Shown: positions 35,647 through 48,090, counted from the first letter of the stretch. The stretch: 64,000 nt of DNA from Coniferiporia sulphurascens (GCA_002794785.1 NBBA01000003.1:2356001-2420000), one strand, 5' to 3'. The notes: generated by a model from the sequence alone, not told the origin. Made by a program: numbers and translations.

Positions 35647-38600
35647 ATGTCTCGACCTCGAAACCACTCTGGTGCCGATCAGGAGTGAGTAGACGCGTTA
35701 TAGCATTTTTTGTGATTTTTTAATGATTTATGCGATTATGCGTATGTAGGATTTTGTATCTCAAAGGTGACCTGAGATTCCGTTGCGTCTGAACACCCGA
35801 AATGAAGTATAACACTGTATTCGTAGCCATCGAAGTAGATTTCAGGGACAACAAACCGCACCGTTCGATTTTCGTCAAACTCAAGTTGGGCGAGGACGAG
35901 CGCAAGTCTCACCGCTTTGGAAAAGCTGAGCTTGTCAACTGGGAGCTAGGGAATTATCTGTGAGTGCAATGACGGTCGGGTAGGGTGGTTCCGTACGCTA
36001 ATAAGTCAACAGACGTCTCCTGCTTCCTGCGGAGTTTTCAATCTCGGTCGAGGAGGTTAACAAAATCAAACGAAACAAAGTTATTACGACCTTCAAATTG
36101 GTTACGTCCGTGGATATCACGGGACAGGACACGTTCTCTGCAGACGGTGCGTTGTTTATTCCAATCCGACTGACGCCCAAAGACTCATCTTCGGATTCAC
36201 CGTAGATACGAGCGGACAAGCTCGCGTGAAACTGACTTTTGTGTCACCGGTGAGGAGAATTCACGGACTCAGGCTGAGCTTAACGCTGATCGCCGCGAAA
36301 GTCCGACGAGCTCGTAGAACGTCTTGTTCAGGAAGCTCAGACAGCGGTCGGAAACAAAAAGGTTCTCCTGGATTCCCTTGGCGAGGCTGGGAAGGCTATA
36401 GCTGTCCTCATGAAGTTTAGCGATCTCGTGTCCGGCGTACGTTCTTATTCTGTGCTCAACCATCATTACTTCTAAGACTAAAACTCATGCAGGTCCACCC
36501 AGCTGCCAAGGCTGCTTTCTTAGTCGTCGGAGCTTTGTACGAGGTAACGTGGGTAGCAAATTCATTAGTTCGCAGTCCCTGACATCTGCTATAGCAATTT
36601 CAAGCGCAGCAGTTACATCATGATGAAATCACTGCACTTGTAAAGGACGTAGCTTCATTCCTTCCGACCGTCGGGGATGATGCGCAGGCACTTGCGAAGG
36701 ATGCCAAGACGAGGCAGACCATCAGCGAGATGCTTGATCTTTTCCGTAAGATATCTCAGCTCATTATCGAATACTCGCGAGAGGGAAGACTGGGTAAACT
36801 GGAGCGCTATCTGTTGTGAGATATTGTATACTGAATGGAGCTTTCAGGAGGCCTATTTTCTTCCCGGAAAGAGGAGTTGGATTCCTCGAAGGACGAGCTC
36901 CGAAGGTTGAAAGGGATCTATGATTGGCGTGTCAAGACGGAGATTTGGAGATCTGTCATTGAAACAGGTGATTCCGAGACCAAGTTGTTGTTTGTGTTGT
37001 TGACATTTTTCCAGGAATGCGTACAGAGGACATTCAGCTTCAACAGCTTGGTGCAGCGAGGCGAGCCTACTACGATATCGGAAGGAGGTGTTTGGAAGGG
37101 ACAAGGGTGTCTGTACTTGAGCAGGTCAGAGAGTGGAGTGCTTCTGAGACTAGTCCGGGGCTTTTTTGGCTGCATGGTATGGCTGGGTCTGGGAAGAGCG
37201 CGATTGCGAATTCAGTTGCCCATATGCTTGAGGAGCAACAGTGTCTTCTGGGATGTTTCTTCTGTAAGAAAGATGACCCAGAGTGTCGCGTCCCAATGAA
37301 TGTTATTCCGACCTTGTCAACGCATTTTTCGAAATGGCATCAAACATATCGTTCAACGGTTGCCTCTGTTATACAAGGCAGGGATGGGCCAAAACTCATG
37401 CAGAGTCTGCAGTGGCAGTTTGAACTGCTCATGAGAAATCCTTTAATTTCCCTATCTGTTGGGTATAAGGATTTACCGCCAAGGCCTCTGGTCATTGTTG
37501 TGGATGCGCTTGATGAGTGCGGAGACTCTGCAGACTTGAGGTCAGAGCTAGCTGGGTTTCTTGCCAAAATGGCTGGTGTGGTTCCGTGGCTTAAAGTGGT
37601 TATTACTAGCAGGCCTCTTTTGGAGTTCCAGAAAGTGTTCCAACAACCTGATTTAGGTTATAGGACCCTAAACATTAATACCGAAGTTGTTCCAGAGCAT
37701 GTACAGAGTGACATTCTGCGATACACAAAGCATTGTGCAAGGGACATGGGCCTTACAGATGATCAGATTGAGGTTCTTGCTTCAAGAGCATCAGGCCTTT
37801 TCATCTGGACTAGCACAGTCTTCAGATTCATCAGCATACAGCATCACAAGCAGAGGGCTGTTCATAGAATTCTGTCACAAAATCCAACAAACAATCCTGA
37901 GTCTGAGCTTGATCAAATCTACACTTCAGTTCTCAAGAGTGCATCTGTTGGCTCTGATAATGCTCAGATTGTCAGATCTGTGGTTGGACTTGTTACTTGT
38001 GTATCCAGGAACAGGCCTCTCCCTGAAGACACCCTTTTAGAGTTCCTTTCAGGCTTAGAAAATGATATAGACCTGATGGTGCTGAGAGAAACCATCAACA
38101 GTCTACAAGCAGTTTTATACAGAGATGTACCAAAGGATGGCGGCATCCGAGTCTGCCACCCCTCCTTCCTTGATTATATCAATAGTCAGAAACGGTCCCA
38201 AAGCTACTGGACTGAGCCAAGCTTCATGGACTCTATCATGGCTACCAAATGCTTGCAAATCATGCATTCTCAGCTCAAATTCAATATATGTGGTTTGGAG
38301 ACATCTTATCTCCGAAGTGATGATGTTGCAGATATTCAGGAAAAGGTCAACAGCCACATTCCACAACATCTTCAATACAGCTGCTTATACTGGTTGAACC
38401 ATCTTACTGGTTGTACAAACATTGAAGCAAATGCAATGCATGAGCAGCTATGTCAAGTCTTTTGTGGGCCCAAAGCTCTGTACTGGCTAGAGTGTCTCAG
38501 CCTTATGGAGGAGCTGAAGTCAGGCATAAATATTCTTGAACTATTCTCCAGAACTTACAAGGTATATTTTTATTCTACAATCTTACATGCCATTCATAGT

Positions 38601-38839
38601 ACTCACACCATTGCATCTAGCCAACTGGGATGTTAGCTGTTGCTGGAAGAGATCTGCACAGAATTCTGACTACATATTATGCTCCAATCTCTGTCAGCAC
38701 CCCACACCTTTATATATCAGCATTATCCTGGACCCCCTCAGAGAGCCATATAGCTAAATCACTATACCCATACTTTCAGAACCAGCCAATTATTGGTGCT
38801 GGAAAGGGAATTAATTGGAATCCTAATCCATGGACAGCC

Positions 38840-40245
38840 AATGCAGGCAGCAATGTAAATTGTGTTGTCTATTCTCCAGATGGAAGGTGTATTGTGTCCA
38901 GCTCAGAAGATGGGACCCTGAGGATCTGGGATTCCCAGACTGGGAGTGCTGTGGGAAAGTCTCTCATAGGTCATTCAGGGTATGTCTTTTCTGTTGCCTA
39001 CTCACCTGATGGAAGACATATTGTGTCTGGTTCAAAGGACAAGACTTTGAGGATCTGGGATACTCAGACTGGAAATACTGTGGGGGGGCCTATTAAATAA
39101 ATATAACGAACGATATAAATATAGTACGTGGTCATAAGACCAACTACCTTACTAAGTGAACGATAACGCAACGATAACGCCATACGATATAGGAGCTAGA
39201 TAGTTATAGTAGTACTAGCCCACGGAACGTGTATATAAGGGGAGCTGGTCTCGCCCTAGAAATATCATCGGTTTACGCTGATAACCCACCTTGTCTGAAC
39301 CTCACCACTGCACCTCATCATCTACCACAACGTGCGTAGATTTTAAGAGGGCCCCTCATAGGTCATTCACACTTTGTCTTGTCTGTTGCCTACTCCCCTG
39401 ATGGAAGACACATTGTGTCTGGTTCTTGGGACAACACCTTGAGGATCTGGGATGCCCAAACTGGGAGTTCAGTGGGAGAGCCACTCATAGGTCACTCAAA
39501 CTTTGTTAACTCTGTTGCCTACTCCCCCAATGGAAGACATATTGTGTCTGGCTCAAATGACAAGTCCCTTAGAGTATGGGATGCTCAATCTGGGAATCCT
39601 GTGGGAAAGCCCCTCATAGGTCATTCAAACTGGGTCTTGTCTATTGCTTACTCCCCTGATGGAAGACACATTGTGTCTGGCTCAAATGATAGGACCCTCA
39701 GGATCTGGGATGCACAGACCAGGAGCCCTGTGGGAGAGCCCCTCACAGGTCACTCAAACTGGGTCAGGTCTGTTACCTACTCCCCTGATGGGGGGCACAT
39801 TGTGTCTGGTTCAGATGATGGGACCTTAAGGATCTGGGATACCCAGACTGGTAGTCCTGTGGGTGAGCCCCTAACAGGTCATTTAAACTTTGTCAACTCT
39901 GTCGCCTGCTCCCCTGATGGAAGACACATAGTGTCTGGCTCAGAGGACAAGACTCTGAGGCTTTGGGATGCACAAACTGGGAGTCCTGTGGGAGAACCAC
40001 TTACAGGTCACTCAAACAGTGTAATGTCTGTCGCCTACTCCCCAGATGGAAGACACATTGTGTCTGGCTCAGTTGACAAGACACTGAGGATCTGGGATTC
40101 TCAGACTGGGAATCCTGTGGGAGAGCCTCTCATAGGTCATTGGAGGGACATTATGTCTGTTGCCTATTCCCCTGATGGAAGACATATTGTGTCTGGCTCA
40201 AGAGACATGACCCTGAGAATCTGGGATGCTGGTATTGTACACACT
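38840..40245 (+). repeat. Tandem WD40-coding repeats, about 129 bp each
   Basis: Nine units of about 43 codons, seven after the insertion side by side. Phrases such as CCTGATGGAAGACA and ATTGTGTCTGGCTCA recur almost unchanged at the DNA level, so the units are far more alike than WD repeats usually are. Such high internal conservation is known from fungal HET-E/NWD-type genes and allows unequal crossover. Confidence 0.85.
39091..39348. mobile_element. Solo-LTR-like insertion with 5-bp target duplication GGGCC
   Basis: 258 bp placed exactly between GGGCC at 39086-39090 and GGGCC at 39349-39353. Removing it and one GGGCC restores the WD40 reading frame perfectly. The ends are imperfect inverted repeats (TATTAAA ... 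TTTAAGA), close to the TGTTAAA ... TTTAACA expected for LTR ends. A TATATAAGG at about 39231 followed by pyrimidine-rich sequence fits an LTR promoter. No coding capacity. A small non-autonomous element of another class cannot be excluded. Confidence 0.75.
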
Positions 40246-40283
40246 AGCCATCAAGTAGGAGGGTTGTATTCTCTGAATAGGAT

Positions 40284-40284
<1 letters not shown>

Positions 40285-40320
<36 letters not shown>
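40285..40320 (+). repeat. (GAT)12 microsatellite encoding poly-Asp
   Basis: Twelve GAT triplets in frame in the NLR-like gene just after the last WD repeat, giving twelve aspartates. Likely length-variable between strains. Confidence 0.95.
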
Positions 40321-40506
40321 AGTTGGGTGAGAGACCCATCTGGCAACCTCTTACTATGGGTCCCACACATGTATGGTGTTGGTATTTGTGACATGTCCAA
40401 GATATGCATACCGAGTTTTGTTGGTGGTCAATCTGTAAGAGTGAATTGGAAAAGGCTAATGGACTACAGCGGTTCATCTTGGGTCAATGTTGTAGAACAT
40501 TCTTAG

Positions 40507-43500
40507 GCATACTTTCGGTAATCATTGTAAATAGTAATCTTGACTTCCTGACAGGTCACATTTTTGGGCTTTACTCTTTTAGCTAGAGGCGTTCAGTTTG
40601 TTCATGCAGCTGACCGCTCTCTTTACAACTTGTTATCTCCCTCACGCATGGTTGCTTACGACTACGTACATATCGTTCGTTGGTGTTCTCCCGCTATATG
40701 AAAATATTATTGTATGCATGAAAGAGAATAGCTGTTATGCTAGTCAATAAACGTAAAATAGGTTTGAATGTTCCCGAGCAACATGTGACATGAGTGCTTT
40801 AAACCGAGCTTTGATATACTGACCCAGCGAAGCAATTTAAGAATGTGAAGTAGACTTTACTTGTAAGCACTGAGAGTAGTACGAGCTATGGTCTCGCTCC
40901 ACCGAATATAAGCCCTTTACGCTTCCACGGTTCAACAGTAGATGTCGGCAGTCCTTCCATAGTATAGTTTACGCGGTCCAGCGGCACGCTCCAGAGACAT
41001 TGAGATGCGACGCTAGAAGGAGTTCTGTGCATACACTAACGGTGGAGTAAGAATGGGTGAATATAAATAACAAGCGCTATGGTAAGCGCACCGAACGACT
41101 GAGAAATATCCGTCGTGTCAGCATGTATGCGCTGTTTGCGTACACTCATTGCTGTCTCTACAACGGTTCCTGTATGGTAAAAACGTTATGGCTGCATTTC
41201 CCGATTGCCGCCACACCCGTCACCCGTATGGGGAGCAAATTAAGGTAAGCGAATCGGGCGGACGTAATCCAGCGCCCGTCTTAAGCAGGAGGGTCCGCCG
41301 CCATCTTGCGAAGGGCGGAAAGTGAGCGATCGGCTAGCTGGGTACTTTGTTCTAGTCACTTGAAGTGATTTCACCGGTTGGTGAGACTGACACCCAGATT
41401 GAGTGAGCTGTAGAGGTAAGCCTTGTCAAGTAGAGTCTATGCTCGGACGCCGCTCCCTGGGATTCTGTAAAAAAGTAGTGTCTCGGTCGCTGGGTCCGAG
41501 TCCCGAAAAATCGTGTAAACGGAAAAGAACTTGAAGGAAATTGGGGCGTTCGGACTCCGCGTCTCCGCAAGCATCATGGCCTCCAATCTACTAGAATGCA
41601 GAAGACAAGGACTACGCCATTCGATGATGCGCTAGGAAGAAAAGGCGCCACTGCAGTAGCGTAGAATCAGGAGTTCTTGGTCTAATGCCAGTAACGCCGT
41701 ACCGCACAAGTGTAGTGCAATGGAAAGCCTTGTCAAGGCGCGGTCCACGCATAAGTAAGTTTAAACAACATGCAGCGCAGCGCTCACCGCACCGCTGTCA
41801 ACAAGGCACTTAGCTCAGTCTCTCGAGCTCGTTGAGCACAGTCAGGTGACGACATGGACGGGGTCGATACGGTGCCGTGTGGGCCGTCTGGTTGGTTGCG
41901 ATTGTAGTACGGTCTTGGGGAGGCGATAGAGACAACGGGTATACCGCGACGTCAAGCGCAACTGTACCTGGGAAATTCAAGCTACTTTACGATGTTTTCG
42001 CTTCTCCTGTTGAGTTAAAAAGAAATACCTGTGGCGCGACAGGAGAGCGGTACGAGCCAGGCGGAATGGGGGCATACGATGGATATAGTATCTCGTAGGG
42101 CGAGCCAGTGAATTGTCGAAGTTCCAGCGATACTAAAGAGTGGACAGGCGCGTCAGAATGAGGAAGACTTCAATGAACCGGACTGAGTGGACATTTCGCC
42201 ATGAGAAGTAGTAGACGTCGATGCATCCTGGATCCAGAACCTTTCGCAGCCGAAAGATGTACTCAAAATCCAAGGGACTGTAATTTGATAAGAGCTGCTT
42301 CAAGCCACTGATCCCGTCTGCAGGTCTCAGAACGGTTTACATCAATAATGGACGTATAATACAGCGAATGGCGTTAAGGTACCCTCCGGCCCCCGCAGAG
42401 CGCAGCTAAATGGGTCGTATGGGTGAGTAGGACTATGCCGCTGGCCTGCTGGCACTGAAGTTGTAGGGGCTGTTGAAGGTTGACTCTTTGGGTGAAGGAT
42501 ATTGGGCCGGTGGCAGTTTGGTTTTACGATATGGGTGGAGGTGATACTAAGCAGCGAGCCACCCACTTTTGTTGCCCTTTGTTTGGTTGCTTGCTCGCTG
42601 ACGTCAGCCCCTTTTCCTGGATTCGTGCCTTTCAATCACCTACTCAGATAATTATCACTTGGTGAACTGCGTCAAGTTCGTAATCCTTACGATACCTTCC
42701 CACATGATTTCCGGACACGAACGGTCGAATTCTGCGATGTCTCCGCGAGCGGCTTGAACGGGCCGTGTCGGTGAGCATGGCTATGTGCATCGCTTGGGGG
42801 TATGTGGATTGTGGAAACAAGTTGAGTTAAGTTGTGAAGTCGATGGACGAGGCGTTCAAGAATTGTCGCGAAGAGTCGTGCGCGAGTGGGACCGTGACGT
42901 GTGTATGTTATGTGTGTTCATCTCTTTCTCTACACTCCAGTTGGAGCACAATCATGGTGAAGACATGCCGCTGTCGGCGATGGTGCGCAAGTGAATGAGA
43001 GGCTAGGACTCCCCTCCGTTGTGGGTGTGGCAAAGGCAGGCACGGACCCGACGGCAGGGAATGTGCCTGCGGGTATCACGGTGAGATTGGGGGTTGGGAG
43101 TTCTCTCAATTGAGCATGTCCTTAACTCAGAGTACGCCCTTTAATGTTTCTAGGAGAAATACTTTGGATAATATTCACTCCCAGCGATACATAGCTGCGA
43201 TCTCTCCTTCAACTCGCGTACCCATGTCAAACTTGTGGTGTCAATCGCCTGTCGGCTTCGTGTGACCGTGGATTAGGTTCGGTTCGAGACTCCCTCAGGG
43301 CCATTCGTCTCGGACAGCGGTGACATTAAAGGGGGAAAATGGTGACGTTCTTGTCTTCGGGGTTGCAACCGGTCCCACGTAGCCGTATCTTCGCCTGCCT
43401 TCCTATTGTGGGGGACCCACATATCATGGGTATAAGTGGGTTTGCTAAAAAGCTTGCTCATTGGAATGTCTCCTTCACACACAGTCACGACCTTCGACTT

Positions 43501-44155
43501 CCCGGCAGTCCAGCATGCTACTCTAGAGGAATCAATCGATAGCACCACGCTTGCACTAATGTTAGCTTAGTGCTGTTCGGATCACATCAAGAGACCGGCG
43601 CTACTCACTCAGCAAAAAGGGGCGGGAACGAACATTACTTTGACCAGTTTCGTTTTGTATTCATCCTTGCTTGATCATGCAAGTAAAGCTAGCAGAGATA
43701 ATGAGACAAGGTTGACACATGGTCCTGACTAACTTCCAAAGTCATCAGCCGGAATATACTGGTTCCTGCTAACGGTCTTAGTGAATGTAAATTTCTCAGC
43801 ACAGCGCTTTCGCGAACTCTGGTACAGTGGTGCGGAGTGGGAAATTGCGTATTATAAGGTTCAGTGGCATACTGGCATAGCATAGTTTTCCTCCCTGACT
43901 TCCATCGTAGACATCAACTGAGTTTGCTGGAGTTAAAAATATTGAATTACGGACGTCCACGCCAATTGCACGTCTTCTGTTCCGCTTTGGGACAGTGGAG
44001 CGATAGATTGCCGTACCCTCCAACGATCAGTACCAATTTAAATGTATTTCGACAAGAACACCGGTCATGCAGGGGCATGCTTATTTATAAGATGAGCAGC
44101 CAGCAGTCCCTGAACCGCCCTGATATCCCCTCCTCCCATATATCTACCGCCAGTC
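40507..44155. other. Long gene-less stretch
   Basis: About 3.6 kb with no frame that resembles a protein family. The final 100 bases include TTATTTATAAG near 44080, a plausible TATA region for the P450. Confidence 0.5.
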
Positions 44156-46466
44156 ATGCTTCCCCTCGATATTCTCAAGCTCCCCACAATCCCCATTCCT
44201 GGTTCAATCGCTATCATAGCTGTGAGCGGTACTGTAGGCTGCTTTTGCTATGACACATCTGGCTTTCCCTCCGTTCTTCTGACATATAATGGGGTTTCAC
44301 AGGTTATCCATCTCGTTTACAAGACATATGAACCTGATCCGACGGCATACCTCTCAACATTTTTCCTCCTCGTCGTCATCCCTTGCTTATCGACTGTGCC
44401 CCTACTTCGCCACTTCTCGTCTGTCACCGCAGCCTGCCTCGCGGGTAATCTTATATTTTACGCCGCTCTCTTCTTAAGCATTGTAACGTATCGCTTATCA
44501 CCGTGGCATCCTTTGGCAAAGTATCCTGGCCCGGTGCTTGCAAGGGTATCTATGTTCTGGCTATTGGGCATCGTGCGGACTGGGAAGCAGCATATAGTCC
44601 TAGAAAAACTGCACAGGCGTTACGGGCTCGTCATCCGCATCGGTCAGTCATTCTGTTATCCGCTAGAATTAACTCGGCTGACGGACGTCAACGATCTCTA
44701 TAAGGACCCAACGAGCTTTCCGTTGCAGACGCAGACCTTATCCCTGATATCCTCGGCCTCGATGGCATGCCCAAAGGTCCATGTACGTCTTTTTTATGTC
44801 CGTTTGTTCTTCAAACTTTCATTCACACGAAGTACCGAACAATCGAAAGACTGGGATGGGATTAATACCCCAGGTGCGCCGCCGAGTCTTGTCGCAACAC
44901 GTAATATGGCAGACCATGCGCAAAAACGTAAGCCATGGGTACACGCTTTAAGTGCGGCTTCAATCCGCGACTACGCACCCGCTATCGCGCGACGGGCTCT
45001 GCAGCTCGCGGAAGAGCTAGAGAAACGCACAGTCCAGAGATGCAGCCATGAAGAAATTGTGAACTTGACTACCTGGATGGCTTACTTTTCGTAAGTAACT
45101 TGCTTACCTTCTTGGGCTAGTCTCATGAGGTCGGGGTTTACTTATCTACCAAATAAAATGACAGGTTTGATTTCATGGGTGATATGGTGTATGCTTAGTC
45201 TTTGTAGGTCATTTATAGAATTAATATTAATAAATACATTGCAGATTCGGAGGTGGATTCGAGATGATGAAAGACGGTGACAAAGAAAACTTCTGGGGTA
45301 TGCTTGAAGGTTCTGCACGGTGCGTTGGGTATCTATGCCCATTGTATTTAGCTTGTTTTCCGATGCTGAGTGAAAGTTTTGAACAGTATACTGAACCAAT
45401 TGGGGCAGATCCCATGGATTGCGCGGTTGCTCCATACGTTGCCACAGGCTACCGAGGGTATCAAAATCTTCCGGCGGTTCTCAACGAGGTGCGCCCTACA
45501 GAGAAGAGAAAGGGGGGCGAGCACGAGGGACCTGTTTCATTATTTCGTAAGTTCGAAGCATGTATTAAATGTGAGCATTACTGGCGATATTATACTGAAC
45601 GCGCAACAATTCTACAGGCTGGAGAGGACAACGAGAAAGACTCGGGAATGCTTCCACTTAGCTTTATTCTCGAGTCGTGCGAGCTGGCGATAGTTGCGGG
45701 ATCGGATACCACAGCATCCACCTTGAGCGGGCTCTTCTTTCATCTATTGTCGAACCCAGACGTCTACGAATGCCTCCAGAAAGAAATCGATGGAGCTTTC
45801 CCGATGAGTGAAGGAGACCCCCTCGACATGACCAAACTATCCGAGCTTGCCTATCTGAACGCCGTCATGTAAGGCCCAAGACCTACTCGTGTCATGCTAC
45901 CTGTTTGGACTATTTACGGACTTCCATCCACAACAGAAACGAAGCTCTACGCATCCAACCGGTCGTGCAAGTGTTACAGCGTGCCCCTGCTCCGGGGTCC
46001 GGGGGCAAGTGGATTGGGAAGCAGTGCGTCAGAGTCAGGTCCTTACCCCATGTTTCATAAACGCTAACATGTTTTTTCCTCTTCTGACGAACCAAGCTTC
46101 ATACCAGAGGGAACATCGGTTACCGTCCAGCCGCACACACTACACCGAAGTGTACGTTACTTCCCACCAAACCCGGATGTGTTCTGGCCCGGTCGCTGGC
46201 TTCAGGGCTTCGAGGATGGGTGCGCAAATGGGGCATGTGTGACACCTGTGGCATTCATCCCATTTTCGACTGGCCCGACAGGTTGCGTCGGGAAAAGCCT
46301 TGCCCTCGCGGAGATGCGCGCGGTGGTCGCCCTCCTTGTGCAGCGCTTCTCAATACGACTCGCACGGGGTTACGATCCGCGGCGCTGGGAAGAGGAGCTG
46401 GAGGACATGTTCGTGCTCAAGGTCGGGGAGCTTCCAGTTGTGCTGGAGTCGAGGAGAGGGGGCTGA
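44156..46466 (+). CDS. Cytochrome P450 monooxygenase
   Basis: Membrane-anchored haem-thiolate monooxygenase of the ER; substrate unknown. Ten exons: 44156-44221, 44303-44642, 44705-44782, 44850-45090, 45165-45188, 45245-45297, 45377-45546, 45618-45868, 45937-46023, 46097-46466; 559 residues, usual length. Hydrophobic N-terminus, then the hinge YRLSPWHPLAKYPGP (about 85-99). I helix AGSDTT about 351-356, NEALR (ExxR) about 409-413, haem loop FSTGPTGCVG with Cys500. Intron 1 is 81 nt and stop-free, so retaining it would add 27 residues; removal fits the family better. The donor after exon 6 is the GTATGC at 45298, because the obvious later donors break the frame. It resembles polypore P450s of the PNELS-type, but I do not assign a CYP number. 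The gene looks intact. Confidence 0.88.
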
Positions 46467-46988
46467 AGGGGATTGAGGATGGGTACGAATGAGTCTGGGT
46501 TGGCCTTCCTTTTGAAGTGCAACACTCGTCGGACACATCCGGACACACGGATGCGTAATCATGAACTTGTGTAATGTTGTATTATAGGTAGGCGTTTTAC
46601 ACGCTTGTAATAGAATGTAACCGCATTCTTGTGCTCCGATCTTGCGCAAATGAAATAGTCCGGTGGACGCATATATTCATCGGTATAGGGCTTGTATTTC
46701 AGTAGCGCCATATTACGAAGAGGGGGTCACGGTATTTACATAAGTAGTAACAAATCGTGGGAAATATGGTATTTGTTGGAATTCAGCAATTCGTGGCGCT
46801 AACGAATGCACTCCGTATCCAAGAATATTGTGTAACCAGTAGATAATCGCGCTCGGTTTCCCTCGCGTGTTCAACAGTATTGGAATGGCGGGAGAATTGG
46901 GGGATGTACGTTTTCCAGGAATCGATAACCTCACGTCCGAGTCCGCCTCCACGAGTCTGAGCTGCTGTAGTCGGACTCGGAATGAGTA
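46467..46988. other. Intergenic
   Basis: 3' flank of the P450 up to the fold-back element; no gene seen. Confidence 0.5.
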
Positions 46989-47681
46989 GGGGCAACGCCT
47001 GCCAAAAAAAGTCGGGCATTGTACTTGTTTATGCTGTTACCTTAAATAGAAATTTTGCCACTTGTGAGCAGGGAGAAATTTACAAAACGAGGTTTTGAGC
47101 CCAATTATTCTCCGTTTGGTGTGATTGGAGCTGAATAATAATCATAGAGTGTGGGGCTGGACTGTCCAGGTGGCTGATTTTTTAAATTTCGGCCTTGAAA
47201 TAGTGAAAATAGCCTTCATGTGAGCCGCTTTCACTATTTCAAGGCCGAAATAAAAATTCCATCAACTAGACACCCTAGCCCCACTCTATATGATAATTAT
47301 TCAACTTTAATCACATCAAACGGAAAATAACTGGGCTCAAAAACTTGTTTCGCATTTTCTCTATGAATGCAATCCACAATGAGTCGCATTTGTCACGTGT
47401 CACGATGTGACAAGAGCGATACGGCAACTGTTCTCTATGGCTTGAGAGGCCAGAATTTCATTGGGACACTCAAATATAGGCAGCTTTATATCACAGCAGA
47501 AATTTGTGTTTAAAGAAATCTTAAAATCTATATTTGGCTGTTGTGATATGCACAAAAGCTCATTGAGCATGGCTGTCTGAAATGATCGCCACCGAAATTA
47601 CTGTATAGGGAAGGTGTCGATCGTTTGTCAGCATGCAAATTTGTCCCGGGACCAAACTTTTTTTTGCGGGCGTTGCCTCGG
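46989..47681. mobile_element. Fold-back/MITE-like element with inverted termini
   Basis: The left end GGGGCAACGCCTGCCAAAA is mirrored at the right end (47656-47681, reverse complement GAGGCAACGCCCGCAAAA). Inside, 47071-47382 forms a long imperfect hairpin whose core arms, TTTCGGCCTTGAAATAGTGA and its exact complement, flank a loop of about 20 bases at 47197-47217. A related fragment lies at 60525-60712. No coding capacity. No clear target duplication was found. Confidence 0.7.
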
Positions 47682-47755
47682 AAATAGAATAGTGCAGGGA
47701 CATTAATATATTATTACTCACTTACAGGAAAATTTGTGTACATGTACCACATAAG

Positions 47756-48090
47756 CATTTGATTTCCAACTCCGAGCTACTAGCAGCCACAGAGGTTCTT
47801 CACGTTTTCGGGACACGAATTTCCTCGCCGACTGGGCACGACTCACTCGTCCGGGTCGTCCCTTCATGTAATCTCGATCTGACAATCCGAATCACCGGCC
47901 CGGAATTCCCGTCCGTCGATCGCACTCTACATGCGTAACCTTAAACCGCGACCACTCCATTTCATTCCATTCCGCATCACGTCTCCATTCCGACGCACCT
48001 ATACCTATTGTATCATCTATACACCGTACATACCGTATACGCAAAAAGAAACCCAAAGGCCGAAGCAGAGAGGGAGGGAGGAAGTAATAC
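47756..48090 (+). repeat. Duplicated 3' flank of the OPT transporter gene
   Basis: Matches 55811-56123 in the same orientation with small indels, from CATTTGA to GAAGTAATAC. The 55811 copy lies just beyond the 3' end of the OPT gene; at 48090 the similarity stops and no OPT coding sequence follows. This marks a segmental duplication or rearrangement breakpoint. Confidence 0.8.

Larger units (their letters stand above)
35647..40506 (+). pseudogene. C2-NACHT-WD40 NLR-like gene split by an LTR-like insertion
   Basis: STAND NTPase of the fungal NLR-like class, linked in other fungi to non-self recognition. Exons: 35647-35684, 35750-35766, 35827-35959, 36013-36146, 36206-36249, 36302-36436, 36493-36543, 36595-36793, 36848-36967, 37015-38561, 38621 onward. 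The N-terminus looks like a C2 domain (SIFVKLKLGEDERKSH). NACHT: Walker A GMAGSGKS about 345-352, Walker B VIVVDALDE about 450-458. Nine WD repeats follow (YSPDGRHIVSGS...LRIWD). A 258-bp insertion at 39091-39348 lies between repeats 2 and 3 and brings a stop at 39098-39100, leaving 965 residues. Ignoring insertion and one target copy, the frame runs unbroken to 40506 (1346 residues). The small exons 2 and 5 are less certain. Most of the coding sequence after 37.6 kb is nearly CpG-free. Confidence 0.85.

Noticed and set aside
35760..36310. Apparent stop codons and frameshifts in the first part of the NLR-like gene
   Set aside because: Short GT-AG introns (35767-35826, 36147-36205, 36250-36301) with branch-like sequences remove every break and keep the frame, so decay is not needed to explain them.
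45298..45376. Possible frameshift in the P450 after the DMVFGGGFEMM segment
   Set aside because: Using the donor GTATGC at 45298 instead of the later ones joins the frames cleanly (NFW|VLNSIL).
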